Below, piece after piece: positions 42,866-53,870 of a stretch of DNA of 64,000 nt. Where the stretch lies: positions 46,778,323 to 46,842,322 of the forward strand of contig NC_053398.1 in NCBI RefSeq assembly GCF_905171765.1, written 5' to 3'. The notes beneath the pieces were generated by a model, which was not told the DNA's origin, searched no databases, and saw only the letters and a program-made list of their open reading frames with translations. A program made the translations under genes and the position numbers. Position 1 is the stretch's first letter. The number at the start of each line of letters is the position of its first letter. Origin of the DNA: Bufo bufo (taxonomy: Eukaryota > Chordata > Amphibia > Anura > Bufonidae).

Positions 42866-44856
42866 CCAGGAACCAGGGCCGTCTTTTCCAATGGGCACGC
42901 TGGGCAGTTGCCCGGGGGCCCCACTTGCCTGGGGGCCCGCCTGCCCAGTGAACCCACCACCCGCGGGAACGGCCGCCTAACACACACAGGTTGCCCCCCC
43001 AGTTGAATACTAATGAGCGCTTCCATTATGGAAGCGCTCATTAGAACCGAGAGACCAGGAAGTGGTGAACGCTCTGTACTCACCACTTCCTGGTCCTCGG
43101 CTGTCGGCTGTGCAGGGCTGCGCACAGCGTGAGGGCGCTCTGTGACCTCACGCTGTGCGCGCCAGTTCAGAGCACAGAGTCGACTGAGGAGAGGCAGGCG
43201 GCGTCCAGGAGCAGGAGAGGTAAGTGATTTTTTATTTTATAAGAAAATGTGGCTGCTGGGGGCATAAGGGGGCTAATGGAGAGGCATATGGGGGCTAATG
43301 GAGAGGCATATGGGGGGCTAATGGAGAGAGGCATATGGGGGGCTAATGGAGAGAGGCATATGGGGGGCTAATGGAGAGGCATATGGGGGCTAATGGAGAG
43401 GCATATGGGGGCTAATGAGGCATATGGGGGCTAATGGAGAGGCATATGGGGGCTAATGGAGAGGCATATGGGGGCTAATGAGGCATATGGGGGCTAATGG
43501 AGAGGCATATGGGGGCTAATGGAGAGGCATATGGGGGCTAATGGAGAGGCATATGGGGGCTAATGGAGAGGCATATGGGGGCTAATGGAGAGGCATATGG
43601 GGGCTAATGAGGCATATGGGGGCTAATGGAGAGGCATATGGGGGCTAATGGAGAGGCATATGGGGGCTAATGGAGAGGCATATGGGGGCTAATGGAGAGG
43701 CATATGGGGGCTAATGGAGAGGCATATGGGGGCTAATGGAGAGGCATATGGGGGCTAATGAGGCATATGGGGGCTAATGGAGAGGCATATGGGGGCTAAT
43801 GGAGAGGCATATGGGGGCTAATGAGGCATATGGGGGCTAATGGAGAGGCATATGGGGGCTAATGAGGCATATGGGGGCTAATGGAGAGGCATATGGGGGC
43901 TAATGGAGAGGCATATGGGGGCTAATGAGGCATATGGGGGCTAATGGAGAGGCATATGGGGGCTAATGAGGCATATGGGGGCTAATGGAGAGGCATATGG
44001 GGGCTAATGGAGAGGCATATGGGGGCTAATGAGGCATATGGGGGCTAATGGAGAGGCATATGGGGGCTAATGGAGAGGCATATGGGGGCTAATGGAGAGG
44101 CATATGGGGGCTAATGAGGCATATGGGGGCTAATGGAGAGGCATATGGGGGCTAATGATGAGAGGCATATGGGGGCTAATGATGAGAGGCATATGGGGGC
44201 TAATGATGAGGCATATGGGGGCTAATGATGAGAGGCATATGGGGCTAATGATGAGAGGCATATGGGGCTAATGATGTGAGGCATATGGGGGCTAATGATG
44301 AGGCATATGGGGGCTAATGATGAGGCATATGGGGGCTAATGATGAGAGGCAGCATATGGGGGCTAATGATGAGAGGCAGCATATGGGGGCTAATGAGAGG
44401 CATAATAACACTGTCATCCACAGATGCCCCCATAACAGTGTGTCTTCCACAGATCCACCATAACAATGCGACTGCGCACTGACGAGAGACAGAAAGAAGG
44501 GGAAAGAATCCACGGAAGCAAGCAGAGGACGGCACAGCAGACGACTGAACAGCTTCTTTTGTAAGTAAATAGTTTTATTATAAATGTATCCCTGCATACC
44601 GCAATTCTCTCATATTTTGTAATCTTATTTATATATACTTATTTTGTTTTTGCCCCCCCATTTTTGACTGTGGTATCTTTGTGCCCCCCCTATATATTAT
44701 TCCTATATTAAACACTGATTTTGTTGAAAGTACCAATAAATATCGCCTTATTGATAATTTGCATTTTTATTCTAGTGCGTGATTGTGTAGACAGGGCCCC
44801 AGTGCACTGTATTGCCCGGGGGCCTATAATGCTCTTAAGATGGCACTGCCAGGAAC
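42866..44856. mobile_element. hAT-like non-autonomous element with perfect 8-bp duplication
   Basis: The element is 42874-44848 (1975 bp), flanked by CCAGGAAC at 42866-42873 and 44849-44856. Ends are CAGGGCCGTCTTTTCC and the complement of CAGTGCCATCTTAAGA; the CAGGGCCG type is a common hAT terminus. Empty-site copies survive nearby: 55367-55400 and about 62550-62580 both read the flank with one CCAGGAAC. The interior has a CCC/GGG-rich subterminal region, the 43240-44400 array and no transposase. Confidence 0.95.
43240..44400. repeat. 22-bp / 19-bp minisatellite inside the hAT element
   Basis: More than fifty units of 'GAGGCATATGGGGGCTAATG' plus GA, with shorter 19-bp variants lacking 'GAG', and a different 'GATGA' variant at the right. 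Units are almost identical, and long and short units recur in patterns. Recent expansion is likely, and length polymorphism would be expected. Confidence 0.95.
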
Positions 44857-45471
44857 TGTTTACTATACTTAGATATAGTAAAAACAACATCAGTGGGACC
44901 ATCTTGATTAACACCGCAATGAAATCAGCGGGTTGTAGGATCAATCATACTAGGCACAATGTAATAAAGGGAACTAGGGTGGCACGTATTATGACGTGGC
45001 GGCAACCATCACAGTGACTACGCGACACCGATGAGCTCAACTGTCAACCAACAGGCCACTATCGGGTGATCAGAAGCTCAATATCGTGCCATCCATTGTC
45101 CCAATACACAAAATCACATCTTCAGATGACCGAGGAGGGGCTCACCCTTCCCTCTTGAATGCACTGTAAAAATGGTGCAACGTAAGAGAGGAGCCACAAA
45201 GTGGATCCATCAACTACTGTTATTGTGATGACATCCGAAAGTGGTACACATGTGGCCCACTCCGGCTGTCCAAATAACACCACCACTGCAGAAGTGAGAT
45301 TGTCCAAAGATTCTTCATATGAATAAAACAAGGCCATGTTGCGCGGAGACAAGGAACCACTTCTGGTATCGCTAACTGGATAAGGACAAAGGACTTCCAA
45401 CGTATCTATAAAAAATAGATGTGTTGTTGTATCTAGGACTTTGCAGCTTAGCACTGACATCGCCTGTTAAG

Positions 45472-46690
45472 ATGAGTTCACCTGAAATGGACCCTCCCGA
45501 TGTGTTTTCCTATACCAGACTGGATGAAGAAAGAATCCTCCAAGGTTTGGTGAGCGATAGAACCTTTTTATCTACTCCACCTGTGACAGAACTAAAAAAA
45601 TGTTATGAGGCAGATGGTAAGCGTTTGGCCTACATGGTGCTACATCTTACAACTTAGGCCGAGTACTATAAGTCAAATAGGATTCCAAGAGGTATGCGCT
45701 CTCAATTGAAACCTAATTTGTTTCCTGTGGACTCTCCGTTTGCGCATAAGTTTACACAGATTTCTAACAAATATGCACTGGATGTTATTTTGTTGAATCT
45801 GGAGTATCTTCAACATGAATTAGGGGTCACACAGAAGCATTTTGCCACTGCAGACAATAAATTAAAGGATGTACTAAGAACACAGGATTATGATGCGTAT
45901 CTCTCAATTTGTTCAGCTTATCTTAATAAGTTTAAAAAGGAACAAGAAGTGATCAAAAGACGGAAATGGCTGAGGGATGAGGAGGATTACAAGCGAGGCA
46001 ATGTCTATACTTGGCATGAACAGAGAGGTCAAAGACGCCCGCCAGCTCAAGGTTATAACAATATGAAGAAATTTACAAGCCGCTCTAGAACCAAAGCAAC
46101 ATCACCTATGGTAACAGGATGCAACTTTTTTAGGAGTAACTCTGGAACCAAAAGGACCAGACGAGGTGGACAGAGACAACACAGATGGAGAAAAGGAGCA
46201 ACGATCCGCAAGAGGCCGGACTGTGGGAAAGAGACATCAATAGTGGTAAATACTGTATATCCTCTCATTTACTTACCCATGCACAGACTGAACTTTTATC
46301 CAAAGGTTTATCTTATTGCCCCTCTGTTGGTATTGATTGGTTCCAGTTGGAAGTAGATTTACAACGCTTCTTTCGCAATATTAAACTGAAAGTTTGGTTT
46401 GCTGACACAACTAAAAATGTGGTTAGTGGTGATAATGATGATCGTACTAATGCAGGTGGGTGTGAACTCTCTCTTCGTGGGGTTGGCCTACGCACTAAGA
46501 GCGACTTCACCCCACAATTGAGTTGTCCAGCTATTGATACTTACATTAATGCGGTCAATACAGAAATTAATGATTTGAAACATGTTTTGCAAAACGGCGG
46601 TTTGAAACATCCTAATATGACGGCTGATGAATTACGGGCTATTGATGAGTTGTGCAACAACGCTTCCCTCACATACAGAATGGTATGTTT
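45472..46690 (+). pseudogene. PLE copy 3, N-terminal protein region
   Basis: The frame from ATG 45472 (MSSPEMDPPDVFSYTRLDEE) is open to a TAG at 45655-45657, then continues in frame ('AEYYKSNRIPRGMRSQ') to about 46240. A +1/-1 shift then moves to the frame with 'LLSKGLSYCPSVGIDWFQLE' and 'LQRFFRNIKLKVWF', typical PLE sequence before RT fingers. It ends at the LINE insertion, whose target duplication starts at 46677. A Lys/Arg-rich stretch (about 45950-46210) may bind nucleic acid. Confidence 0.8.
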
Positions 46691-48348
46691 TTTTCTTTTA
46701 AATCAGATCATTTTTATTGTAAAAATGTACATCAATAGAACATTGTTACAAATACAAACATATTGTATCCCATAGTTTGATATACAAAGTTAATTCCACT
46801 GGTCAATATGATACAACAACAAGTGTCTATATAAATTATAATACTACCGCAACATACCCTTCCCACCCCTCCATCCCCCCAACTCCCACTTCAGCACTTT
46901 ATGGACTTATCCGATTTTTATTCGGTGCTAAACCTCCAGCGGCCCCACAATTTTTCATATTTTTGCGGACATCCCCTCTTCTTAAACACCATTTTCTCAT
47001 ATACTAACATTGTGTTTACTTTCCTTTTAAATTCCTCAATGACTGGAGGGCACGACTGAATCCAATGTAGGGCGATCAACTTCCTTGCCACATATAGTAG
47101 TCTGCCAGCTACAATCCTATCTGTCTCCTCTTTCCCAATATCTGACACATAACCCAGAACACATACTTTTGGTTCCTGAGGTATCTGCAGTGAAAAGGTA
47201 TTTTGAATCATTGCCAACACATCCGACCAGAAGCCATCTAATTGTGAACATTGCCACAGCATATGCAATAAATCAGCTGGTTCTGCTTGGCATCGTGGAC
47301 ACTTTGCCTCCGTTCTGATGCCAATACGGTGTAAAAAGACCAGAGTTTTGTAGACTCTGTGTACAATGAAAAGTTGAGACAACTTCCCACCTTCGCTTAA
47401 TGATACTGTCGGTATGGCTTCCAATATAGCTGCTCCTGGGATATTTCCCCTATGTCTTTCTCCCAGCCCTTCATTCTGGATAAGGGGAACGCTTCCAGAT
47501 ATTTGTCTAGTAACATTTGATATATCATTTAAATAATCCCTTTTTTATCTCCTCTCTCGACTATTAAACGTAAGGACGCGTCTTTATGTATCTTGGTATT
47601 GTCATTTTTACACATCTCATTAAATGCGTGCCTTATTTGTAAAAACTGGTAAAAGCTGTTCTTTGGTATACCATACTCCTCCTGTAGTTTAATAAATATT
47701 TTGAGTATCCCTTTCTCCATTATATCTCCAATTTTGGTCACCCCCCTATACTGCCATTGTTTGATAAATCCTCTGAGATGTAGGAATTCAGGTACATTGC
47801 GATTGTTTCCTAAAGGTGTAAGTTCCGTGATTCCGACTGCACCCCTCAGCTGCTTGACCTTCTCCCAAACCTTCCTCATCAGACATACCAAATGTGAGCG
47901 ATTATCTACAAAGGGTGTTCCTGATCCCTCCAATATCCACAATAACTCCTTACCCCCCAATGCATGTTTCAGTATTTGACCTGTCATGTCCGTCATGTCA
48001 CTTTCTATCCAGCCCCTAAAGTGCTGACATTGTGCCGCCAGGTAGTATAACCATGGATTTGGTAATGCCAGACCCCCTGCTGCCTTTAGATATTGTAGGG
48101 TCTCTAATTTGATTCTGGATTGGCCTTTCTTCCATATCAAGTCTCTAAATATAGAATTAATTTGCCGAAATCTGTCAAGTGGTATCCACGTCGGAGCATT
48201 GTGTAGTACCTGCCCATCTAAGAACATAAGAGCCGATTTGTGCCAGTTTATAGTCAGGCCTGATAGCCCTCCAAAGCGGCTAAGCAACGACATAGACTCA
48301 GCCAGGGATGTCGACGTGTCTCCCAGAAATAACAAGGTGTCATCAGCA

Positions 48349-49959
48349 TACAGTCATGTGAAAAATTAGGACACCCTTTGAAAGCATGTGGTTTTTTGTA
48401 ACATTTTTAATAAATGGTTATTTCATCTCCGTTTCAACAATACAGAGAGATTAAAGTAATCCAACTAAACAAAGAAAACTGAAGAAAAGTCTTTTCAAGA
48501 TCTTCTGTAAATGTCATTCTACAAAAATGCCTATTCTAACTGAGGAAAAAGATAGGACACCCTTGCCCCTAATAGCGAGTGTTACCTCCTTTGGCTGAAA
48601 TAACTGCAGTGAGACGGTTCTTGTAGCCATCTACCAGTCTTCGACATCGGTCTGAGGAAATTTTACCCCACTCCTCAATGCAGAACTTTTTCAGCTGTGA
48701 GATGTTTGAGGGGTTTCTTGCACGTACAGCCCTTTTCAAGTCACCCCACAGCATCTCAATGGGATTCAAATCTGGACTTTGACTTGGCCATTCCAGGACT
48801 CTCCATTTCTTCTTTTTCAGCCAATCTTTGGTTGATTTACTAGTATGTTTTGGGTCATTGTCATGTTGCATGGTCCAGTTCCGCTTCAGCTTTAATTTTC
48901 TAACTGATGGTCTCACATGTTCTTCAAGCACCTTCTGATACACAGTAGAATTCATCGTGGATTCTATGATGGTGAGCTGACCAGGTCCTGCTGCAGCAAA
49001 GCAGCCCCAAACCATGACACTTCCACCTCCATGCTTCACAGTTGGTATGAGGTTCTTTTCTTGGAATGCTGTGTTTGGTTTACGCCAAACATGTCCTCTG
49101 CTGTTGTGTCCAAATAATTCAATTTTGGACTCATCTGTCCAAAGAACATTATTCCAGAAGTCCTGGTCTTTGTCAACTTTATCTCTGGCAAATGTCAGTC
49201 TGGCCTCGATGTTTCTCTTGGAAAGCAAAGGTTTCCTCCTTGCACACCTCCCATGCAAGTTAAACTTGTACAGTCTCTTTCTGATTGTAGAGGCATGTAC
49301 TTCTACATCAACAGTAGCCAGAGCCTGCTGTAGTTCTCGAGATGACACTTTAGGGTTTTTGGAGACCTCTTTTAGCATCTTGCGGTCTGCTCTTGGGGTG
49401 AACTTGCTGGGGCGACCAGTCCTGGGCATGTTGGCAGTTGTTTTGAAAGCCCTCCACTTGTAGACTATCTTCCGGACAGTGGAATGGCTGATTTCAAAAT
49501 CTTTTGAGATCTTTTTAAATCCCTTCCCAGACTCATAGGCTGCTACAATCTTTTTTCTGAAGTCCTCTGACAGCTCTTTTGCTCTCACCATGGTGCTCAC
49601 TCTCACTTCAACAGTCAGGAGCACACCAAACTAAATGTCTGAGGTTTAAATAGGGCAAGCCTCATTCAACATGCAGAGTAACGATCTACTAATTATGTGC
49701 ACCTGGTGTGAGATCTGAGCCAATTTAAGAGGGAATACATGTGAGGGTGTCCTATCTTTTTCCTCAGTTAGAATAGGCATTTTTGTAGAATGACATTTAC
49801 AGAAGATCTTGAAAAGACTTTTCTTCAGTTTTCTTTGTTTAGTTGGATTACTTTAATCTCTCTGTATTGTTGAAACGGAGATGAAATAACCATTTATTAA
49901 AAATGTTACAAAAAACCACATGCTTTCAAAGGGTGTCCTAATTTTTTCACATGACTGTA
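48349..49959 (-). mobile_element. Tc1-like transposon, apparently intact and young
   Basis: The element is 48351-49957 (1607 bp) with TA at 48349-48350 and 49958-49959. The inverted repeats are 214 and 215 bp and differ, as far as I can align by eye, by one A in a run. Each holds two direct repeats of 'AAAAATTAGGACACCC' type (outer 48359-48378, inner about 48545-48566), the IR/DR layout of Sleeping Beauty-like elements. It carries one full transposase gene. It sits in LINE copy 1, inside the codons of its YADD catalytic motif. Confidence 0.97.
48569..49624 (-). CDS. Tc1-like DD34E transposase, open over full length
   Basis: This enzyme would cut the element at TA sites and join it elsewhere in the nucleus. 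The frame from 49624 gives 351 residues; the start at residue 12 (MVRAKELSEDFRKK, 49591) would give 340, the usual Tc1 length. A paired-like DNA-binding region with two helix-turn-helix units covers about residues 20-125, with GRPSKF (70-75) as the AT-hook-like link. The catalytic triad is complete: Asp164 (LWTDESK), Asp255 (QHDNDPKH) and Glu290 (LNPIEMLW), with 34 residues between the last two. The C-terminus is 'SAKGGNTRY'. No stop or frameshift. It resembles the Frog Prince/Sleeping Beauty branch. Whether it is expressed is unknown. Confidence 0.93.
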   Translation of the reverse strand: MLLTVEVRVSTMVRAKELSEDFRKKIVAAYESGKGFKKISKDFEISHSTVRKIVYKWRAFKTTANMPRTGRPSKFTPRADRKMLKEVSKNPKVSSRELQQALATVDVEVHASTIRKRLYKFNLHGRCARRKPLLSKRNIEARLTFARDKVDKDQDFWNNVLWTDESKIELFGHNSRGHVWRKPNTAFQEKNLIPTVKHGGGSVMVWGCFAAAGPGQLTIIESTMNSTVYQKVLEEHVRPSVRKLKLKRNWTMQHDNDPKHTSKSTKDWLKKKKWRVLEWPSQSPDLNPIEMLWGDLKRAVRARNPSNISQLKKFCIEEWGKISSDRCRRLVDGYKNRLTAVISAKGGNTRY

Positions 49960-52666
49960 CATGGCCACCTTATTGTGAACAGAGCCATATTTAAATCCCA
50001 TGATCGTCTGTGAATACCTGATCGCAGCCACTAGGGGCTCAATCGCAAGTGCAAACAGCAAAGGAGACAGTGGACATCCCTGCCGCGTCCCCCTAAACAG
50101 CTTGAAACTTGATGACAACTCCCCATTAACTCTAATACGTGCCCTTGGTGCAGAATATAGCGTTTGTGCCCACTTAATGAAGTATTCCCCAAAGCCCATT
50201 GTCCTCAGTGTACACCATAGATAACCCCACTCTATACTATCAAACGCCTTGGCCACGTCTAGTGGTAAAATCGCTCTATCACCCTCATTATCTGCTGTAC
50301 ACTGTATACTAGCAAAGACTCTTCTTATGTTAATAGAGGTGGATTTCCGAGGCATGAACCCAGTCTGGTCAGGGTGCACTATTGTCAGTATTACCTTTGA
50401 TAATCTCACCGCCAAAACTTTAGCTAATATTTTAACATCCGCCGCTAACAGTCAAATGGGCCTATAGGAATCAGGTAACTTGGGGTCTTTTTCCGGCTTA
50501 GGCAGTACCACTATAAGAGCGTCTTGCATTGTAGCTGGAAGAGAACCTGCTTCTAAGGACTGTTGGAGAACCTTTAGCAACTCCGAGAGCAGAACTCCCC
50601 TAAATTTCTTGTATATCTCTGCAGGGAGCCCATCTGAGCCCGGGGCCTTGTCATTTGCCATGGAGTCTAGCGCTACATTCAGTTCCTCTAGGCTAATAGG
50701 GGCATCTAGCATTGTTCTGTTCTCAGGGGACAGCTTAGGGAGGTCAATGCCATGCAGGAAATCCACAATCTCTGACTCCACACAACTCGTCTTGTATGTG
50801 TAAAGGTCAGAATAGAAGTCCTCCATAACCTTCAGAATTTCCCCAGTAGCCCGTTTACTCTGACCCTGCTCATTTACTAACTCTGTTATACACGTTGCTC
50901 CCTGTTGAGCTTTTGAAATAACCGAGAGTAGGTTCCCCACACTTTCCCCTTCTGCAAAGAACTGCTGTTTGTAGAACGGTCTCTTCCTATCTGCCACCTG
51001 AATCAAATGGCATCTTAAATCTTCCTGAGCTAACTTTAAGTTCCGGCTCGCCGCCTCTGACGGATTTAAAACAAATGTCGCTTCTACATCTTTGACAGCT
51101 GCGTGCATACGAACATTAGTCTCCCTAGATCGAGATTTATGTCTGTTAATCTGTTGGATTAGTACACCTCGCAGGAACCTCTTCATAGCGTCCCAGACAA
51201 TGTGCAAAGGGGCTGTACCTGTGTTAAAACAAAAATACTCCTTCAGCGCCCATTTCCCATCCTCCAGTCCACCTAGCGTCTGCAGCCAAAAAGCATTACA
51301 TTTCCACAGTTTGGAACCCAGTCTAGCGTTTCTTACTAAAGCCAATTCTATTTTAAGAGAGAATGGTCTGAGAGGGATCTAGGGAGATACTCTGTGGAGT
51401 TCACCAGGGGAAACGCAGCTGCGTTAATCAAGGCTAAATCTATTCTTGATAGCGATGCACAAGTGGAGGAGTTGCAGGAATAGCTGCGAGACCCTGGGTG
51501 CTGTATCCTCCAGATGTCCAGCAGTCCCACTTCCGCCATTATATTATTAAGAGGAGACGTTCTCTGATACCTGCCAATGTCATGAACTCTGCATCTATCT
51601 ATTCGCTCATCTGGGACATTATTGAAATCCCCAATTATCAACCAAGGGACACTAGCATATTGCGCTAAAATATCAAATATTTTCCTTAAAGGGACCACCG
51701 AAAATGGAGGAGGAATGTAAACTGATACCATGCGCACTCCATCTATTTCGCAGAATAAACATATAAACCTGCCCTCCTCATCTACATGTTCCTGCAAACA
51801 TAAGAACTGGATACTTCTATGTACCATTATGCTTACCCCCCTTGAATGTGAGGAGAACACTGCATGCTACGAAAACCCCGCCCAAGCCTTACTCACAGTG
51901 TGCAATGATTGTTTAGTCAAATGAGTTTCTTGTAAGCAGCATATAGCTGGATGGAACCGCGTCAGGTAATTAAACACACTTTGGCGTTTCGTCGCATCAG
52001 CTAGTCCCCGCACATTCCAACTAATTATTTTAGTCACTTGAGTCATTGACAATTATGTTTCGAGAATTATGCAACACATTTGTTGGAGCTTGTAGGTTCA
52101 CTGGTGTCTCTCCTCGCCGCCATTGCCATTTAGTGCTGAAGCATGATAACCCCCACCCCCCCTGTTAACTCCCCATTCCAAAAACAGGTAAATTGATTTC
52201 TTATACTGAACAACATTTCCCGCCCTAGGTGGGCAGCTACAGCCAACACTACCTAGCTTGCGATGCAGCATAGCCTAGCTCTGTGTTAACACTCACACAG
52301 GCTAGAGTCCTTGGTAAGGTTATGCACGCTGCTCGTGCTCCTGCTATCAAAATGTCACCGTCACCATAGAAATAATAATAAAAATTAACATTAAAACTGA
52401 ACAGGATCCGCACTCCTTGACAACAATCTTCTTACTCCCAGCGTATCAAAAAGAGTAGAGAGGGAAAAACTACAATCAGGCCGCATGGGAGAAATAAAAA
52501 GAAACAGGTCAGAAGACTGTTCTCTCCATAACAAGTGCGGGTTCTCCCCAACCGTAGGGGAACAAGGAGTGCAAACAAAAAAAGTTGGAAAACATTACCA
52601 CCATCATTGTCCACTTCAAGTGTCCAGGTCTTTATGCTTCAGGCGCTTTTCATGTAGATCCGGCCA

Positions 52667-53637
52667 CTATAACGCGTCTTCTGGATTCTCAAAGAAATTA
52701 GTGGTTCCCAAGGCCGCCACCCTCAATTTCGCCGGGAACAACATAGAGTATGGTACTTGAAGAGTCCTCAGCCTTCGTTTTATATCCAGAAAACGCGCCC
52801 TGCGCTTTTGAACCTCTGAGGAGTAGTCCGGGTATATTAAGATCGTCGCTCCATTAATGGATAGCTCCGGAAGGTCGCACGCTTTCTTCAAAATAGTGTC
52901 CCTATCTTTGTAGTGTAGTATCTTGGCTAGGATCGGGCGTGGGGGCCTCCCCGGAGGAAGCGGTCTAGTGGGCACTCTGTGTGCTCTTTCCACAGCATAC
53001 AATGGAGACAGACCTTTATCTTGAAAGTTTTCCAACAGCCACTTTTCAATAAAATCAGTGGAGTGAGATCCCTCAGCTTTTTCAGGGATGCCCACAATTC
53101 TAATATTGTTGTGCCGCGACCTATTTTCAAGGTCGCCCGTTTTGGCAAACAACTGTGCAATGTCCCGTCCAGACGTCTTGGTAGCCACTTTAAGGGGTGT
53201 CATTTCATCTTCTAAGCCAGACACTCTTTTTTCCACCTCAGTGGTTCTTTCAGATATCTTATGCAGGTCATTTCTAATGATCACCAAATCTTCTCTAAGT
53301 CCCCCTACTTGCAATGTCAGGGACTTGAGGGTGCTGCTGCAATGTGTCACTGCTCTCATGACATCGTGGAGTGTTGGCTCTTTATCATGAGGTGCTTTTC
53401 CCCCCTCAGCTGCATGGCTCTGCTTACCAGGTCTCACAGAAGCCCGGCTCCCTCCAGACCGCTCTCTTCTTCCACCGAGGGGTCTCTCTCCCCATCTGAG
53501 GACGCCTCCGTCTCCTCACGTTCTTTCAAGCCCGCTCGCGCTTCTCCCGAATCGCTGGCATATCGACTGAGCCGCGCCGCCACATTCCGGCTCATTTCTT
53601 CCACACAGGTCCTCCCCTTCGTCTTCCTCCGCGCCAT
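52667..53637 (-). pseudogene. LINE copy 1 ORF1 (RNA-binding protein), one frameshift
   Basis: The frame from ATG 53637 (MARRKTKGRTCVEEM) runs to 53434 and the main frame from about 53437 to 52667 (256 codons). The latter has a heptad-like coiled coil ('LREDLVIIRNDLHKISERTTEVEKR' region), then 'NRSRHNNIRIVGIPE', an RRM-like domain ('YAVERAHRVPTRPLPPG', 'RPILAKILHYKDRD') and a C-terminal domain. L1 ORF1p forms trimers on element RNA. The two frames differ by -1. The segment 53638-53856 is the 5' UTR. 52053-52666 is the inter-ORF spacer with no feature. Confidence 0.88.
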
Positions 53638-53870
53638 GTTGCTGCCGCTCCTCCCGCTCCTCTCTGAAGCTCACCCGGGATCCTTTGGACATTTTCGCCG
53701 GCTTCTGCGAACTCCTGACCATTGTCCCAACGATCTTACGGCTGTTACACCGCTGCAGAGTGTCGGTAACTGCCTTACTGGTGACTTTTACAGGATAAAC
53801 GGCAGGAGCTCTTCACATGTGCGCCTTACTCCATGCCGTGCTAGGCCACGCCCCCCAGAATGGTATGTTT

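Larger units (their letters stand above)
42155..45460 (-). repeat. PLE copy 3 left terminal inverted repeat
   Basis: This is the reverse complement of 56385-56560 plus 62117-63233, apart from the nested hAT element. Landmarks on both sides are 'CAATAGTGTTAAAACTGGGT', 'CATGTGATTTGTTTGCA', 'GTGACCGCATGTATCTGGCG', 'GGTCACCATGGCGACC' and 'AGTGGTTCCTTGTCTCCGCG'. A hammerhead-like core lies on the minus strand at 42229-42262. PLEs with flanking pseudo-LTR repeats in direct or inverted order are known. Confidence 0.88.
46918..52052 (-). pseudogene. LINE copy 1 ORF2 (endonuclease, reverse transcriptase), broken
   Basis: It starts MSMTQVTKIISWNVRGLADA at 52052. An APE-type endonuclease follows, with 'QETHL' (catalytic Glu), 'IIGDFNNVPD' and 'SLSDHSLL', interrupted by stops near 51865 and 51346. 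RT motifs are 'KAPGSDGLPAEIYK', 'LPLDVAKAFDSIEW' (motif A) and 'RQGCPLSPLLFALAIEP'. The catalytic 'YADD' is split by the Tc1 element between Tyr and Ala codons. Compared with copy 2, about 80 codons are deleted after 'LDGQVLHN' (near 48200). A zinc-knuckle-like 'CPRCQAEPADLLHMLWQC' lies near 47270. Dead. Confidence 0.92.
46677..53870 (-). mobile_element. Full-length L1-like LINE (copy 1), 14-bp duplication
   Basis: The target duplication AGAATGGTATGTTT lies at 46677-46690 and 53857-53870. The LINE is 46691-53856 on the minus strand, 5557 bp after removing the nested Tc1 element. The 3' end has AATAAA and an A-rich tail (T-rich at 46691-46720 on plus). The 5' end starts GGGGGGCGTGGCCTAG, matching LINE copy 2 (GCGTGGCCTGTGAG). 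ORF1 and ORF2 are present but mutated. Copying is by target-primed reverse transcription, which explains the duplication. Confidence 0.95.
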
